Positions 8,353 to 16,685 of a stretch of 64,000 nt of DNA are shown piece after piece. Origin of the DNA: UBA1479 sp002706405 (GTDB lineage: Bacteria > Pseudomonadota > Alphaproteobacteria > Rhodospirillales > Casp-alpha2). The stretch spans positions 1 through 64,000 of the forward strand of contig CAXATO010000010.1 in the NCBI GenBank assembly GCA_963972255.1, in the 5' to 3' direction. The position numbers were made by a program, and so were the translations under genes. The stretch's first letter is position 1. Each line of letters begins with the position of its first letter. Below the pieces are notes generated by a model, which worked only from the letters and a program-made list of their open reading frames with translations, ran no database searches and was not told the DNA's origin.

Positions 8353-9189
8353 GTGAAGCCTGCCATGGCGACCACGCCGACGGGAAAAACCTCCAAGCCG
8401 CCCACGGCCCGCCGACAGACGGGGGTCATGGGATCGGTGCTCAAGGCCTTCGACGTGCTGGAGGTGTTCGAGCGCAAATGGCGCCCCCTGGGCGTGAGCG
8501 AACTGTCCCGCGAGACGGGCCAGCCGAAAAGTTCCCTGCACCGCGTGCTGTCGACCCTGGTTCACGCCGGCGTGCTGGAACAGAACGAACAGGGGCTTTA
8601 CCGCCTGACGCTCAAGCTGTGGCGGATCGGCAGCCTGGCCTTGTCCGAGGTCGATCTGGTCCAGGTCGCCTTTCCCTTCCTTGAAGCACTGTGCCGCGAG
8701 GCCGACGAAACGGTTCACCTGGCGGTGCTGGAGCCGGGCGGCGGCGTGGTCTATCTGTCCAAGGTGGAAAGCCCCCGGTCGATCCGAGTGCAGACCCAGG
8801 TCGGGCGCGTCACGCCGTCCTGGTGTACGGCCACGGGGCGCATATTGCTGGCCCATGACGCGGTGCTGCGCGACAGCGTGCTGGCCGGTCCCATGGCCAA
8901 GCTGACCCCCGACACGGTGACCGACCCGGCGCAGCTGCGCCGCCTCATCGACCAGGCGGCGGGCGAGGGGATCGCCGTCACCAAGAGCGAGAACAACCCG
9001 GAGATGGGCGGCATCGCCGCCCCCATCCGCGATCACACGGGGCGCGTTGTCGCGGCGCTGGGGCTTGGCGTGCCGGCGTTCCGCATGGATGCGGCCCTGA
9101 TCGCACGCTGTTCGACCCAGGTGGCGCGGACGGCGGCCGAGATTTCCCGGGCGCTGAATTACCGGCCACTGGACGGGAATCTGGCCTGA
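8353..9189 (+). CDS. IclR-family transcriptional regulator
   Basis: The protein is at most 278 residues. Residues about 25-90 form the winged helix-turn-helix ('LGVSELSRETGQPKSSLHRVL') and about 100-265 the IclR effector domain ('ADETVHLAVLEPGGGVVYL', 'VTPSWCTATGRILLA', 'NPEMGGIAAPIRDHTG'). A GTG at 8353 gives the longest form; the ATG at 8365 (MATTPTG) is equally possible. It lies between the TRAP operon and the TauD gene, all on the same strand, so it probably controls one or both. Symmetric GTTC/GAAC-type elements flank it: CGTTC-TG-GAACG at 8341-8352 and the inverted repeat at 9192-9208. Confidence 0.92.
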   Translation: MKPAMATTPTGKTSKPPTARRQTGVMGSVLKAFDVLEVFERKWRPLGVSELSRETGQPKSSLHRVLSTLVHAGVLEQNEQGLYRLTLKLWRIGSLALSEVDLVQVAFPFLEALCREADETVHLAVLEPGGGVVYLSKVESPRSIRVQTQVGRVTPSWCTATGRILLAHDAVLRDSVLAGPMAKLTPDTVTDPAQLRRLIDQAAGEGIAVTKSENNPEMGGIAAPIRDHTGRVVAALGLGVPAFRMDAALIARCSTQVARTAAEISRALNYRPLDGNLA

Positions 9190-9191
9190 TC

Positions 9192-9208
9192 GTTCCGTAA
9201 TGTGGAAC
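9192..9208. promoter_or_regulatory. Inverted repeat GTTCC-N7-GGAAC, candidate IclR operator for the TauD gene
   Basis: GTTCC (9192-9196) and GGAAC (9204-9208) form a perfect inverted repeat that begins 3 bp after the IclR stop, in the 171-bp AT-rich gap before the dioxygenase gene. A looser copy, TTCC-N8-GGAA, lies at 9277-9292. IclR-family sites often have TTCC/GGAA half-sites, so the IclR protein encoded just upstream is the likely binder. This is inference from symmetry and position. Confidence 0.45.
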
Positions 9209-9360
9209 ACTAATCTCATTTTAGGAATATGACGCCGAAGAATCGCAAAAATCAGCGATATTTTTATTTTCAATTGTTCCACGATACAGGAAATTCTTTT
9301 CCCGCCGCTGATTGAATGATACCCTTCGGGCGTCAATACCCCTGCTTTTGGAGACCAAAC

Positions 9361-10227
9361 ATGCAAGCCGCCGAACTGAGGAACGATCCTTTCCGCCGTA
9401 TCACCGTGGTCCCGTTCACGGGCGTGTTCGGTGCCGAGATTTCCGGCGTCGATCTGAACAACCTTGATGACGAGACGGTGGCCGAAATTCGCGAGGCCCT
9501 GTTGCGTTACAGTGTGGTGTTCTTCAAAGGACAGGATTTCACGCCGGAAGCCCAGGCGGCGTTCGGGCGGCGCTTCGGCGTGCTGAACCGCCATCCCTAT
9601 GTGAAGCCCATGGACGGCCATCCGGACGTGTTCCGCATCGTCAAGGAACCGACGGACAAGCACCATTTCGGCAGCGGTTGGCACACCGATTTGGCTTACA
9701 CGGAAACCCCGGCGCTCGGCACGATCCTGTACGGCGTCGATGTGCCCGAGGCCGGCGGCGACACCATGTTCGCAAGTCAGTATGCTGCCTATGACCGGCT
9801 GACCGATGGCATGAAGGCCATGCTGGCCGATCTGAAGGCGATCTATACCAACGCCAATACCTACGGAAAGGATGCGGACCGCTTCAAAGTCGGCGTGTCC
9901 AAAGCCATGAAGGTGCAGCCGGCGGCGGTGAAAGAGGTCGCGCATCCCGTGATCCGCACCCATCCGGAAACCGGCCGCAAGGGGCTGTACCTCAGCCCGA
10001 TCCACTTCTCGCGGTTCGAAGGCATGACGCCCGAGGAATCGAAGCCGCTGTTCGACACCTTGGTTGCTCATGCGACGCAGCCCGAGGTTACCTGCCGCTT
10101 CCGCTGGCAGAACGGCGCCGTCGCCATGTGGGACAACCGCTGCACCATGCATTACGCGATCAACGATTTCTCCGGCGTCGGCCGCACCATGCAGCGCGTG
10201 ACGCTTGAAGGCGACCGCCCGGTTTAG
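9361..10227 (+). CDS. TauD/TfdA-family Fe(II)/2-oxoglutarate dioxygenase
   Basis: The 288-residue enzyme has the complete facial triad: His108 and Asp110 in 'GWHTDLAY' and the distal His264 in 'MWDNRCTMHYA'. The Arg that binds the 2-oxoglutarate carboxylate is in 'VGRTMQRVTL' (275 or 279). Family members hydroxylate a sulfonate, phenoxy acid or similar substrate, which then breaks down with release of sulfite or an aldehyde, using O2 and 2-oxoglutarate in the cytoplasm. It lies downstream of an IclR gene and a TRAP operon, which suggests oxidation of the imported compound. A second, distinct family member is at 34288. Confidence 0.93.
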   Translation: MQAAELRNDPFRRITVVPFTGVFGAEISGVDLNNLDDETVAEIREALLRYSVVFFKGQDFTPEAQAAFGRRFGVLNRHPYVKPMDGHPDVFRIVKEPTDKHHFGSGWHTDLAYTETPALGTILYGVDVPEAGGDTMFASQYAAYDRLTDGMKAMLADLKAIYTNANTYGKDADRFKVGVSKAMKVQPAAVKEVAHPVIRTHPETGRKGLYLSPIHFSRFEGMTPEESKPLFDTLVAHATQPEVTCRFRWQNGAVAMWDNRCTMHYAINDFSGVGRTMQRVTLEGDRPV

Positions 10228-10315
10228 GGGCGGCCTTCCCTCCGGGCGCGGGGGCCGATATAAATGACGGAGCAGCCGGGCGGCCCCGCCGCCGGCAAAG
10301 GAGCATCCGTCCGAA

Positions 10316-10786
10316 ATGCGGGCCTTTATCCTCTGTTTGATGTTGACGCTGGCCGCCGGTCCGGCCCTGGCCGACATGGAAGGCCAGCCGACCGTGGTTG
10401 ACGGCGACACCTTGTCCATCGCCGGGCACACCTTCGACCTGCACGGCATCGACGCGCCGGAGAACGATCAGACCTGCGAGAAAGACGGAGAGTCTTATCC
10501 CTGCGGCTTCCAGGCGGCCAATGCGTTGGGCTTCATGACCGCCTATCAATGGGTGCAATGCCGTGACGTCGGGGACGGGCGGGGCGCGCGTTATGTCATG
10601 ACCTGCTATCTCGGCGGTCGTTACGACGTGGGGGAGAAGATGATCCGACAGGGCTGGGCGATGTACGACCGGAGCTATCGCATTCCGGCCTATCAGGCGG
10701 CGGAGGAAGCGGCCCGGGCCGCGCGCGCGGGCCTGTGGGCCGGTGGCTTCGTGGCCCCCTGGGAATGGCGTCAGGGAAAACGCTAG
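10316..10786 (+). CDS. Secreted SNase-fold (thermonuclease-like) protein
   Basis: The 156-residue product has a signal peptide (about 1-19, ending 'ALA-DM') and then a staphylococcal-nuclease-like OB fold: 'VVDGDTL' with Asp29 and Asp31, 'DLHGIDAPEN' with Glu49, and 'RYVMTCYLGG' carrying the second catalytic-type Arg. The position that holds the first catalytic Arg (the R in 'FRL' before GIDAPE-type motifs) is Asp41 here, so nuclease activity is doubtful. Extra cysteines ('QTCEKDGESYPCGF') could form disulfides in the periplasm. The 88-bp gap after the TauD gene suggests an independent unit. Confidence 0.85.
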   Translation: MRAFILCLMLTLAAGPALADMEGQPTVVDGDTLSIAGHTFDLHGIDAPENDQTCEKDGESYPCGFQAANALGFMTAYQWVQCRDVGDGRGARYVMTCYLGGRYDVGEKMIRQGWAMYDRSYRIPAYQAAEEAARAARAGLWAGGFVAPWEWRQGKR

Positions 10787-10829
10787 GCCGCGAACGCCGG
10801 CACGCGACGGGTCTGCGGACAGCGCGGCT

Positions 10830-11195
10830 TCATGCCGGATCGTCCTTGGGGTAATTTTCGTTATCGGCGGGGACCTTGAGGTCGGCGAGCAAAGCATCCA
10901 GGTGCTGGAAACGGGCCTCCCAGAATTCACGATAGCTTTCCAGCCAGGCGACGGCGGCGGCGAGCGGCGCGGCTTCCAGCCGGCAGGGGCGGCGTTGTGC
11001 ATCGCGATGGCGCGAAATCAGACCGGCCTTCTCCAGCACGCGCAGATGTTTCGATACGGCCGGCTGGCTCATGGTGAACGGGACGGCCAATTCGGCGACC
11101 GAGGCCTCGCCCTCGGCCAGGCGTTGAATAATGGCGCGGCGGGTCGGGTCGGCCAGGGCGGCGAAGGTCGCATCAAGCTGGTTGCTGGAGGTCAA
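10830..11195 (-). CDS. ArsR-family winged-helix repressor
   Basis: This 121-residue protein is a compact ArsR/SmtB-type winged helix: 'FAALADPTRRAIIQRLAEGEASVAELAVPF', the recognition helix 'MSQPAVSKHLRVLEKAGL', then the wing. It lacks the ELCVCDL metal-binding Cys motif, so it belongs to the non-metal group often paired with an SRPBCC-domain (AHSA1) gene. No such partner is adjacent here. Its start abuts a clear inverted repeat (11198-11215), pointing to autorepression. It is divergent from the AtuA cluster, which could therefore be a target. Confidence 0.92.
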   Translation of the reverse strand: MTSSNQLDATFAALADPTRRAIIQRLAEGEASVAELAVPFTMSQPAVSKHLRVLEKAGLISRHRDAQRRPCRLEAAPLAAAVAWLESYREFWEARFQHLDALLADLKVPADNENYPKDDPA

Positions 11196-11197
11196 AA

Positions 11198-11215
11198 TAT
11201 AACCACATAGTTATA
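11198..11215. promoter_or_regulatory. ArsR-type operator, TATAAC-N6-GTTATA
   Basis: A perfect inverted repeat (TATAAC 11198-11203, GTTATA 11210-11215) lies 2 bp upstream of the arsR-type start codon. A further half-site, GTTATA, follows at about 11225. AT-rich hyphenated palindromes of this shape are typical ArsR-family operators. The site would overlap the leader of the regulator itself and could also affect the divergent atuA-like gene. Confidence 0.7.
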
Positions 11216-11366
11216 GAACTGACAAGTTATATGATGACATTGCCCTAACGTCAAGCATCCGTTGATGATGGGGGGCTTGGCGGCGCGTGAAAAATCCCGC
11301 AGGATGAATTCCAAGAAGGCGGGGCGCTTTCAACAAGTTCGGGCACGAACCCGGACGGGAGGGGAC

Positions 11367-12728
11367 ATGTCTCCCATCAGACTGATGGCTACTACGGGAA
11401 TCCTCGGCTACGGCTTTACCGAGGAGGCCTTCAACGCGGGCATCGCCATGAAGCCCGACCTGATCGCCTGCGACGCTGGATCGTCCGATCCGGGACCTCA
11501 TTATCTGGGCAGCGGCACGGCCTTTGTCTCCCGCGCGGCGGCGAAACGTGACCTGAGCCTGATGGTCAGCGCCGGGATGGAACACGGCATTCCGGTGATG
11601 GTCGGCTCGGCCGGCGGCAGCGGCAGCGATGCTCAGGTCGACTGGACGCTGGAGATCCTCAAGGAAATCTGCGCCGAAAAGAACCTGACGCCCAAGGTCC
11701 GGGTGATCCGCACGGAACAGACCAAGGACGCCATCAAGGCCAAGGTACGCGCCGGCAAGATTACGCCGCTGGGCCCCATCGCCGATCTGACCGAGGACGA
11801 CGTCGATCAATCATCCCGCATCGTCGCCATGATGGGCCCGGAAGCCTATCAGCAGGCCCTGGCCGACGGCGCCGACGTGGTGATCGCCGGACGCGGCACG
11901 GACGCGGCCCTGTTCGCGGCCCTGCCCCTGATGAAGGGGGCGGACCCGGGCCTGGCCTGGCATCTGGCCAAGATCATCGAATGCGGCGCCCAGGTGGTGG
12001 AGCCGCGCGAAGGCCAGGACTGCGTCATCGGCACCATCTATGACGACCATTTCACGGTCGAGCCGGGATCACCCATCCGCCGCGCCACGGTCACGCGGGT
12101 CTCGGCCCATACCTTGTATGAGAACCCGGAACCCTACCGCCTGAAGGAGCCGGACGGCATCCTGGTCACCGACCGCTGCACGTTCGAGCAGTTGGACGAA
12201 CGTACGGTCAAGGTCTCGGGCAGCCGCTATGAGCCCTCGGAAAAATACACGGTGAAGCTGGAGGGGGCCCGCCCGCTCGGCTATCGCACCGTGTTCATCG
12301 CCGGCATCCGCGACCCCATTCTGATCGACATCATCGATGATTTCGTCGAGGCCTGCCGCGGGCGCATCGCCCGCGACGTCGGCACCCTGGGCATCAATGC
12401 CGAGGACTACACCCTGTCCGTCCATCTGTACGGCAAGAACGCGGTGATGGGATCGTTGGAGCCGGAGGCCGATCAGCCGATCCACGAGATCGGCCTGCTG
12501 CTCGATGTGCTGGGCAAGACCGAGGACATCAGCCGCGCCGTCCTCGCCAAGTCGCGTTATGCCTTCCTGCACACGGACTTTCCCGGACGCATGTGCATTT
12601 CCGGCAACCTGGCGATTCCGTTTTCACCGTCCGACATGCATGTCGGGCCGGTCTACGAATTCAACGTCTGGCACGTCATGGAATGCGATCCGATGGAGCC
12701 GGTCCGCATGGAATGGTTGGAGATCTAA
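11367..12728 (+). CDS. AtuA-family (DUF1446) protein
   Basis: This 453-residue protein matches the acyclic terpene utilisation AtuA family (DUF1446): an N-terminal 'TTGILGYGFTEEAFNAG', 'PDLIACDAGSSDPGPHYLGSG', 'VGSAGGSGSDAQVDWTLEIL' and 'VVIAGRGTDAALFAALPLMKG'. AtuA is needed for citronellol/geraniol breakdown in Pseudomonas, but its reaction is not established and many homologues occur outside terpene pathways. The ATG at 11367 follows GGGAGGGG; upstream in-frame codons look non-coding. It is the first gene of a compact trio with a metallo-hydrolase (2 bp gap) and a DUF4387 protein. That partnership suggests one enzyme complex or pathway for an organic acid. Confidence 0.88.
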   Translation: MSPIRLMATTGILGYGFTEEAFNAGIAMKPDLIACDAGSSDPGPHYLGSGTAFVSRAAAKRDLSLMVSAGMEHGIPVMVGSAGGSGSDAQVDWTLEILKEICAEKNLTPKVRVIRTEQTKDAIKAKVRAGKITPLGPIADLTEDDVDQSSRIVAMMGPEAYQQALADGADVVIAGRGTDAALFAALPLMKGADPGLAWHLAKIIECGAQVVEPREGQDCVIGTIYDDHFTVEPGSPIRRATVTRVSAHTLYENPEPYRLKEPDGILVTDRCTFEQLDERTVKVSGSRYEPSEKYTVKLEGARPLGYRTVFIAGIRDPILIDIIDDFVEACRGRIARDVGTLGINAEDYTLSVHLYGKNAVMGSLEPEADQPIHEIGLLLDVLGKTEDISRAVLAKSRYAFLHTDFPGRMCISGNLAIPFSPSDMHVGPVYEFNVWHVMECDPMEPVRMEWLEI

Positions 12729-12730
12729 AC

Positions 12731-13615
12731 ATGAAGATCACCCTTCTCGGCACGGGCACGCCGACCCCGTCGCTGAAACGCATGAGTTCGGGCTACCTGG
12801 TCGAGGTCGCGGGCGATGTGATGCTGTTCGATCACGGTCCCGGCGCCCACCACCGTCTGCTCGAAGCGGGCAAGCGGGCGACGGACGTGACCCATGTGTT
12901 CTTTTCTCACCTGCATTACGACCACTGCCTGGATTACGGCCGTCTGGTCCTGACCCATTGGGATCAGGGCGTGGGCAAGCTGCCGGAATTGCAGGTCTAC
13001 GGCCCGCCGTTCACGGCGCGCATGACGGAACTGCTGTTCGGCGACGACGGCATCTGGGGCCCGGACCTGAAGGCGCGCACGGAACATCCGCTGTCGACCG
13101 TGATCTACAACGCGCGGGGCGGCGAGGGGGCCAGGGCCAAGCCGAACCCCCAGGTGACGGAGCTGAAAAGCGGCGACGTGATCGAAACCGACCACTGGAA
13201 GCTGACGACAGCCAGCGTGCGCCACGTCCAGCCGTTCCTGCACTGCTACGGCTACCGCCTGGAAACGGACGACGGCGTGTTCGTCTATTCCGGCGACACG
13301 GGGCCCTGCAAGGCCATCGAGAAGCTGGCCCAGGATGCGGACGTGCTGGTCAACATGTGCCACTACCTGTCCGGCACGGAATTGGGCAAGGAATTCGCCG
13401 AAGGCTGCATGGGGCATCTGGAAATGGCCGACCTGGGTACGGCCGCCGGGGTCAAGAACCTGGTGATCAGCCATGTCACGGAACAGATGGACAAGCCGGG
13501 CGTGCGCGAACGCATCTTGCGGGAAATGGGCGCGCGGTATGCCGGCAACTTGTTCTTCGGCGAGGACCTGATGGAAATCCCGATCGGCGGGCCGACCCCT
13601 GCCAAGCTGGATTGA
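12731..13615 (+). CDS. Metallo-beta-lactamase-fold hydrolase
   Basis: The 294-residue protein has the MBL signature HLHYDH (His60-x-His62-x-Asp64-His65), further metal ligands in 'SVRHVQPFLHCYGY', 'YSGDTGPC' (bridging Asp) and 'VISHVTEQ'. Its length and the N-terminal 'MKITLLGTGTPTPS' resemble the RNase Z/arylsulfatase-like branch, but it is too far from tRNase Z to claim that role. In this position, 2 bp after the AtuA gene and 34 bp before DUF4387, it is more likely a dinuclear zinc hydrolase for a pathway intermediate such as a lactone or ester. Confidence 0.9.
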   Translation: MKITLLGTGTPTPSLKRMSSGYLVEVAGDVMLFDHGPGAHHRLLEAGKRATDVTHVFFSHLHYDHCLDYGRLVLTHWDQGVGKLPELQVYGPPFTARMTELLFGDDGIWGPDLKARTEHPLSTVIYNARGGEGARAKPNPQVTELKSGDVIETDHWKLTTASVRHVQPFLHCYGYRLETDDGVFVYSGDTGPCKAIEKLAQDADVLVNMCHYLSGTELGKEFAEGCMGHLEMADLGTAAGVKNLVISHVTEQMDKPGVRERILREMGARYAGNLFFGEDLMEIPIGGPTPAKLD

Positions 13616-13649
13616 CGCGCGAGATACGAAAGATAAGGACGATACATTC

Positions 13650-13961
13650 ATGACCAAGCTGAGAGATATCGCCCGCGTGGTCCGCGGCAAGAACGCAGGC
13701 GCGCTGTACCTGACCCTCGACGTCATGTTCGAGGACGAGGCGACCTATCGCCGCGTGCGCGACTGCGGGGTGCTGAGCCCGCGCGCCCTGGCGCCGCTGT
13801 ACGGCGTGACCGACAACGAGGTCGCGATCATTCCCTTCGACGTGGCCCGCGCCATCAAGATCACCGTGCCGCGCCGCGTGCGGTCGGGCTCGCCCGGCGA
13901 CACGGACGTCTACGGCGCCCAGCAGCACGTGCCGCTGATGCAGCTTGAGGTGCCGGATTAA
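13650..13961 (+). CDS. DUF4387-domain protein
   Basis: This 103-residue protein corresponds to DUF4387, a small domain usually encoded beside AtuA/DUF1446 proteins or joined to them. Visible features are 'VVRGKNAGALYLTLDVMF' and 'LYGVTDNEVAIIPFDVARAIKIT'. There is no signal peptide or membrane segment. The function is unknown. Its repeated association with AtuA suggests a small subunit of the same enzyme. It ends the operon and is convergent with fecA across a palindromic repeat. Confidence 0.85.
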   Translation: MTKLRDIARVVRGKNAGALYLTLDVMFEDEATYRRVRDCGVLSPRALAPLYGVTDNEVAIIPFDVARAIKITVPRRVRSGSPGDTDVYGAQQHVPLMQLEVPD

Positions 13962-14007
13962 TTGGCGGCGGCGGTTCGTTTCAGAAGCCGCCGCCGCGTT
14001 CTTTTGT

Positions 14008-14085
14008 CGTCACCCCCGGGCTTGACCCGGGGGTCCACTGGCAGCGGAGAGCCGTGGATGGCCGAGTCTATGCCCGCCATGACGG
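14008..14085. repeat. Dispersed alphaproteobacterial palindromic intergenic repeat
   Basis: The core ACCCCCGGG-CTTGA-CCCGGGGGT (14012-14034) is a perfect 9-bp stem. It is followed by 'GTGGATGGCCGAG' and 'GCCCGCCATGACG', the second half of a mosaic element that I recognise from intergenic regions of many alphaproteobacteria. It sits alone between two convergent genes (DUF4387 and fecA), where the stem may also act as a transcription terminator or stabilise 3' ends. I saw no second copy in this window. Confidence 0.75.
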
Positions 14086-14103
14086 TGAGGTTTTTTGGTG
14101 TAG

Positions 14104-16554
14104 CTAAAAGTCGAACGACGCCGATAATTTGTACGTACGCGGATCGCCGATGTGCATCTGCCCGGCCGTATTCACGCCCCAGAAGGATGCGTTGAATAGG
14201 TTCTCGATCGAGGCCCGGACAACAACGGGTTGGCCGCCTTGGCGTTTGATCGTGTAGCGCGCGCCGATGTCGACCCGGCTGTGCCCATCGATTTTCTGTA
14301 GGTTCGCGGTGTCGCGGAAGGTCGATGTCTGATGAGTGACCCGCCCGGTCAGGGTCAGGCCCTCGACCTGGGGCAAGTCCCATTCCCCTCCTAGGACGAA
14401 GCGCCACTTGGGCGCGCCGACCCCGGCATTTCCGACGTTGCCGGGGTCCGCGGCCTCCGTCAGTTCCGAATCAATGTAAGAGACGCCGCCGAGCACGCGG
14501 ATGCCGCCCGTCGGTTCGCCGAACAGGTTCAAATCCAAGCCGCGATGACGTTGTTCCCCGTCCACGCTGTAGATATTGGTGTCCGGGTCGGTGAACGCAC
14601 TGGGCTCGGCGATCTGATAAGCCGTCAGGGTTGCCGTCATGCGGCCCATGTCCCATTTCGTCCCGGCCTCGTACTGCTTCGTCACATAGGGCGGGAAGGC
14701 TTCGCCGGCGTTATCGGCATCGTCCGGCGCCGTGGAGCCGCTTTGCAAGCCTTCGATGTAGCTCGCATAGAACGAGACCTTGTCACCCCAGGGCTTTACG
14801 ACGACGGCGGCCATGGGCGTAATGGCATCATCAGAGAGCCCACCCGTGGCCGCTTCCGTGTTGCGGTTGAAGGACGTCGTGTTGATTTCCTGATAGCGGG
14901 CGCCGCCGGTCATCTGGATCTTGCCGTCCAGGATCGAGAGCGTATCGGCCAGGACGTAGCTGCGGTACCAGTTGTCTTGTTGCTTTTGCGCGTCGCTGGG
15001 GCTGGGCAGTCCGGACTGCGGGTCTGACGAGAAGGCCGGATCATAGAGGTTCGAGGCAACGACGGAATAAGACCCCCGGGCAGCCAGCCATACCCGGGTC
15101 GTGAAATCGAACCCGACAACGGCCTGGTGGTCGACCGGCCCGGTCTGAAATTCCGCCCGGGCACCGCCATTTGTTGAAAATGCATGCAGAGCCTCGCCGC
15201 GCTGCGTCACGTTGCCCGCCGACAGATCGCCATCTGAATTATTGATCGTCCGAGTCAGAAAGACCTGGCGGGTCATATGGCGCCGATGCCCGCCGACGGC
15301 GGCGAAGGCGGTGATATCCGGCGTGACATCGACTTCGCCGCGCAGGGTGCCGTAATAGACCTCGTTATCGATGAATTCCCAGGGCGCGTTCGGGTTTGTC
15401 GCCGCATCCGGTGCGTCGGGAACGGCCACGCCCGTGGACACTTGATACAATTGCCTCGCACCGTCCACGCGATTGCGTTGATAACCGATATCGGCGTCGA
15501 CGCGGAACCGTTCGTGCCGGTAATCCAGGCCAAAGGCCGCCAGGCGCGTTTCCTGACTTTGGTGATCGATCGGCATGTCGCCGTCGCGGTACACACCGTT
15601 GAACCGCACGCCGAATTCCTTATCCGTGCCGAACCGGTGGCCCAGGTCTACATGCCCCCCGAAGTTCGATGTGCCGGTGTAATCGGGCGTGAATTGCATG
15701 AAGGGATTGTCACCGGCCCGTTTGGGCACGACGTTGACGACGCCGGAGATCGATTCTCCGGGGGCCATGCCCTTCAGCAGGCCGCTGGCGCCGCGCAGAA
15801 CCTCGACACGCTCGATGCTTTCCGCCGACATCGACGTGACCTGCGTCGGGGCGACGTTGGGAACGCCGTTGAACAGGATATCGTAGTTTCCGATATCGAA
15901 CCCCCTGATGGAGAACGAAGAGCCGCCGTAATGCGCAGGGGTGCTGATCCCGATCGACGGATCGTTGCGGACGGTATCGGAAATATCGCGGTTTTGTTGG
16001 TTCTGAATAAGTTTCGATGTGTAGCTGTTTTGGGTGAACGGCGTATCCATCATGTCCTTGTTGCCCAGGATGCCGACGGAACCGCCGCGCGCCACCTGAC
16101 CGCCGGCGTACTCGGGCAGCAGGTTGCCGATCTGCGACTGGTGCGGCTGGGCGCGGCCCTCGACGGAAACTATGCCCAGCGTGATGCGGTCGCCACCTGC
16201 CTGCGGCCCGTCGAGGGCGACCGTGCGTGCGCCGGTCAAGCGGAAGGTGACGCCCGTGCCGGTTAGCAGGCGCGTGAGCGCCGCGGTCGGTGTCAGGCTG
16301 CCGGTTACTCCCGGTGACTTGCGGTCGCGAGTGACCTCGGCCGCATACCCGACCTGCCAGCCCGTGGCGGCGATGAAGGCGTCGATGGCGGCGCCGAGCG
16401 GCTGGGCGGCGATGTCGAAGGCAACCAGAGCTTCTTCGGCGACTTCCGCCGCATGGGCTGTGCCTGGCGCCGTCAAGGCATAGGCCGCGGACAGGCCAAG
16501 GGCCGTGCAGGTCATCAAGGCCGCCGTGAAGCGGCGGGTGCGGGTGGTGGTCAT
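14104..16554 (-). CDS. TonB-dependent ferric-siderophore receptor with N-terminal signalling domain (FecA/FpvA type)
   Basis: The 816-residue outer-membrane receptor has a signal peptide (about 1-35), then an STN/secretin-like signalling domain (about 43-110, 'FDIAAQPLGAAIDAFIAATGWQV'). The plug domain follows (about 160-280, 'SFSIRGFDIGNYDILFNGVP', 'ERVEVLRGASGLLKGMAPG'), then the beta-barrel ending in a terminal Phe ('LSASFDF'). STN-bearing receptors both import a ferric siderophore and pass a binding signal to FecR. It is the last gene of fecI-fecR-fecA, 131 bp after fecR. The barrel lacks obvious clues to the siderophore; the 'TonB-dependent siderophore receptor' class fits best. Confidence 0.93.
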   Translation of the reverse strand: MTTTRTRRFTAALMTCTALGLSAAYALTAPGTAHAAEVAEEALVAFDIAAQPLGAAIDAFIAATGWQVGYAAEVTRDRKSPGVTGSLTPTAALTRLLTGTGVTFRLTGARTVALDGPQAGGDRITLGIVSVEGRAQPHQSQIGNLLPEYAGGQVARGGSVGILGNKDMMDTPFTQNSYTSKLIQNQQNRDISDTVRNDPSIGISTPAHYGGSSFSIRGFDIGNYDILFNGVPNVAPTQVTSMSAESIERVEVLRGASGLLKGMAPGESISGVVNVVPKRAGDNPFMQFTPDYTGTSNFGGHVDLGHRFGTDKEFGVRFNGVYRDGDMPIDHQSQETRLAAFGLDYRHERFRVDADIGYQRNRVDGARQLYQVSTGVAVPDAPDAATNPNAPWEFIDNEVYYGTLRGEVDVTPDITAFAAVGGHRRHMTRQVFLTRTINNSDGDLSAGNVTQRGEALHAFSTNGGARAEFQTGPVDHQAVVGFDFTTRVWLAARGSYSVVASNLYDPAFSSDPQSGLPSPSDAQKQQDNWYRSYVLADTLSILDGKIQMTGGARYQEINTTSFNRNTEAATGGLSDDAITPMAAVVVKPWGDKVSFYASYIEGLQSGSTAPDDADNAGEAFPPYVTKQYEAGTKWDMGRMTATLTAYQIAEPSAFTDPDTNIYSVDGEQRHRGLDLNLFGEPTGGIRVLGGVSYIDSELTEAADPGNVGNAGVGAPKWRFVLGGEWDLPQVEGLTLTGRVTHQTSTFRDTANLQKIDGHSRVDIGARYTIKRQGGQPVVVRASIENLFNASFWGVNTAGQMHIGDPRTYKLSASFDF

Positions 16555-16685
16555 GGCTCGTTATTCCCCTTATTGGCCCTTATGGTCTTCGCGGCGGCGC
16601 GCATTTGAATTTGCGACGCATTCGCATTTATGAAGCCGAGACGAACAAGGGGCGGTCGTCTCCCAACAAAAAATTAAAAAAATTG

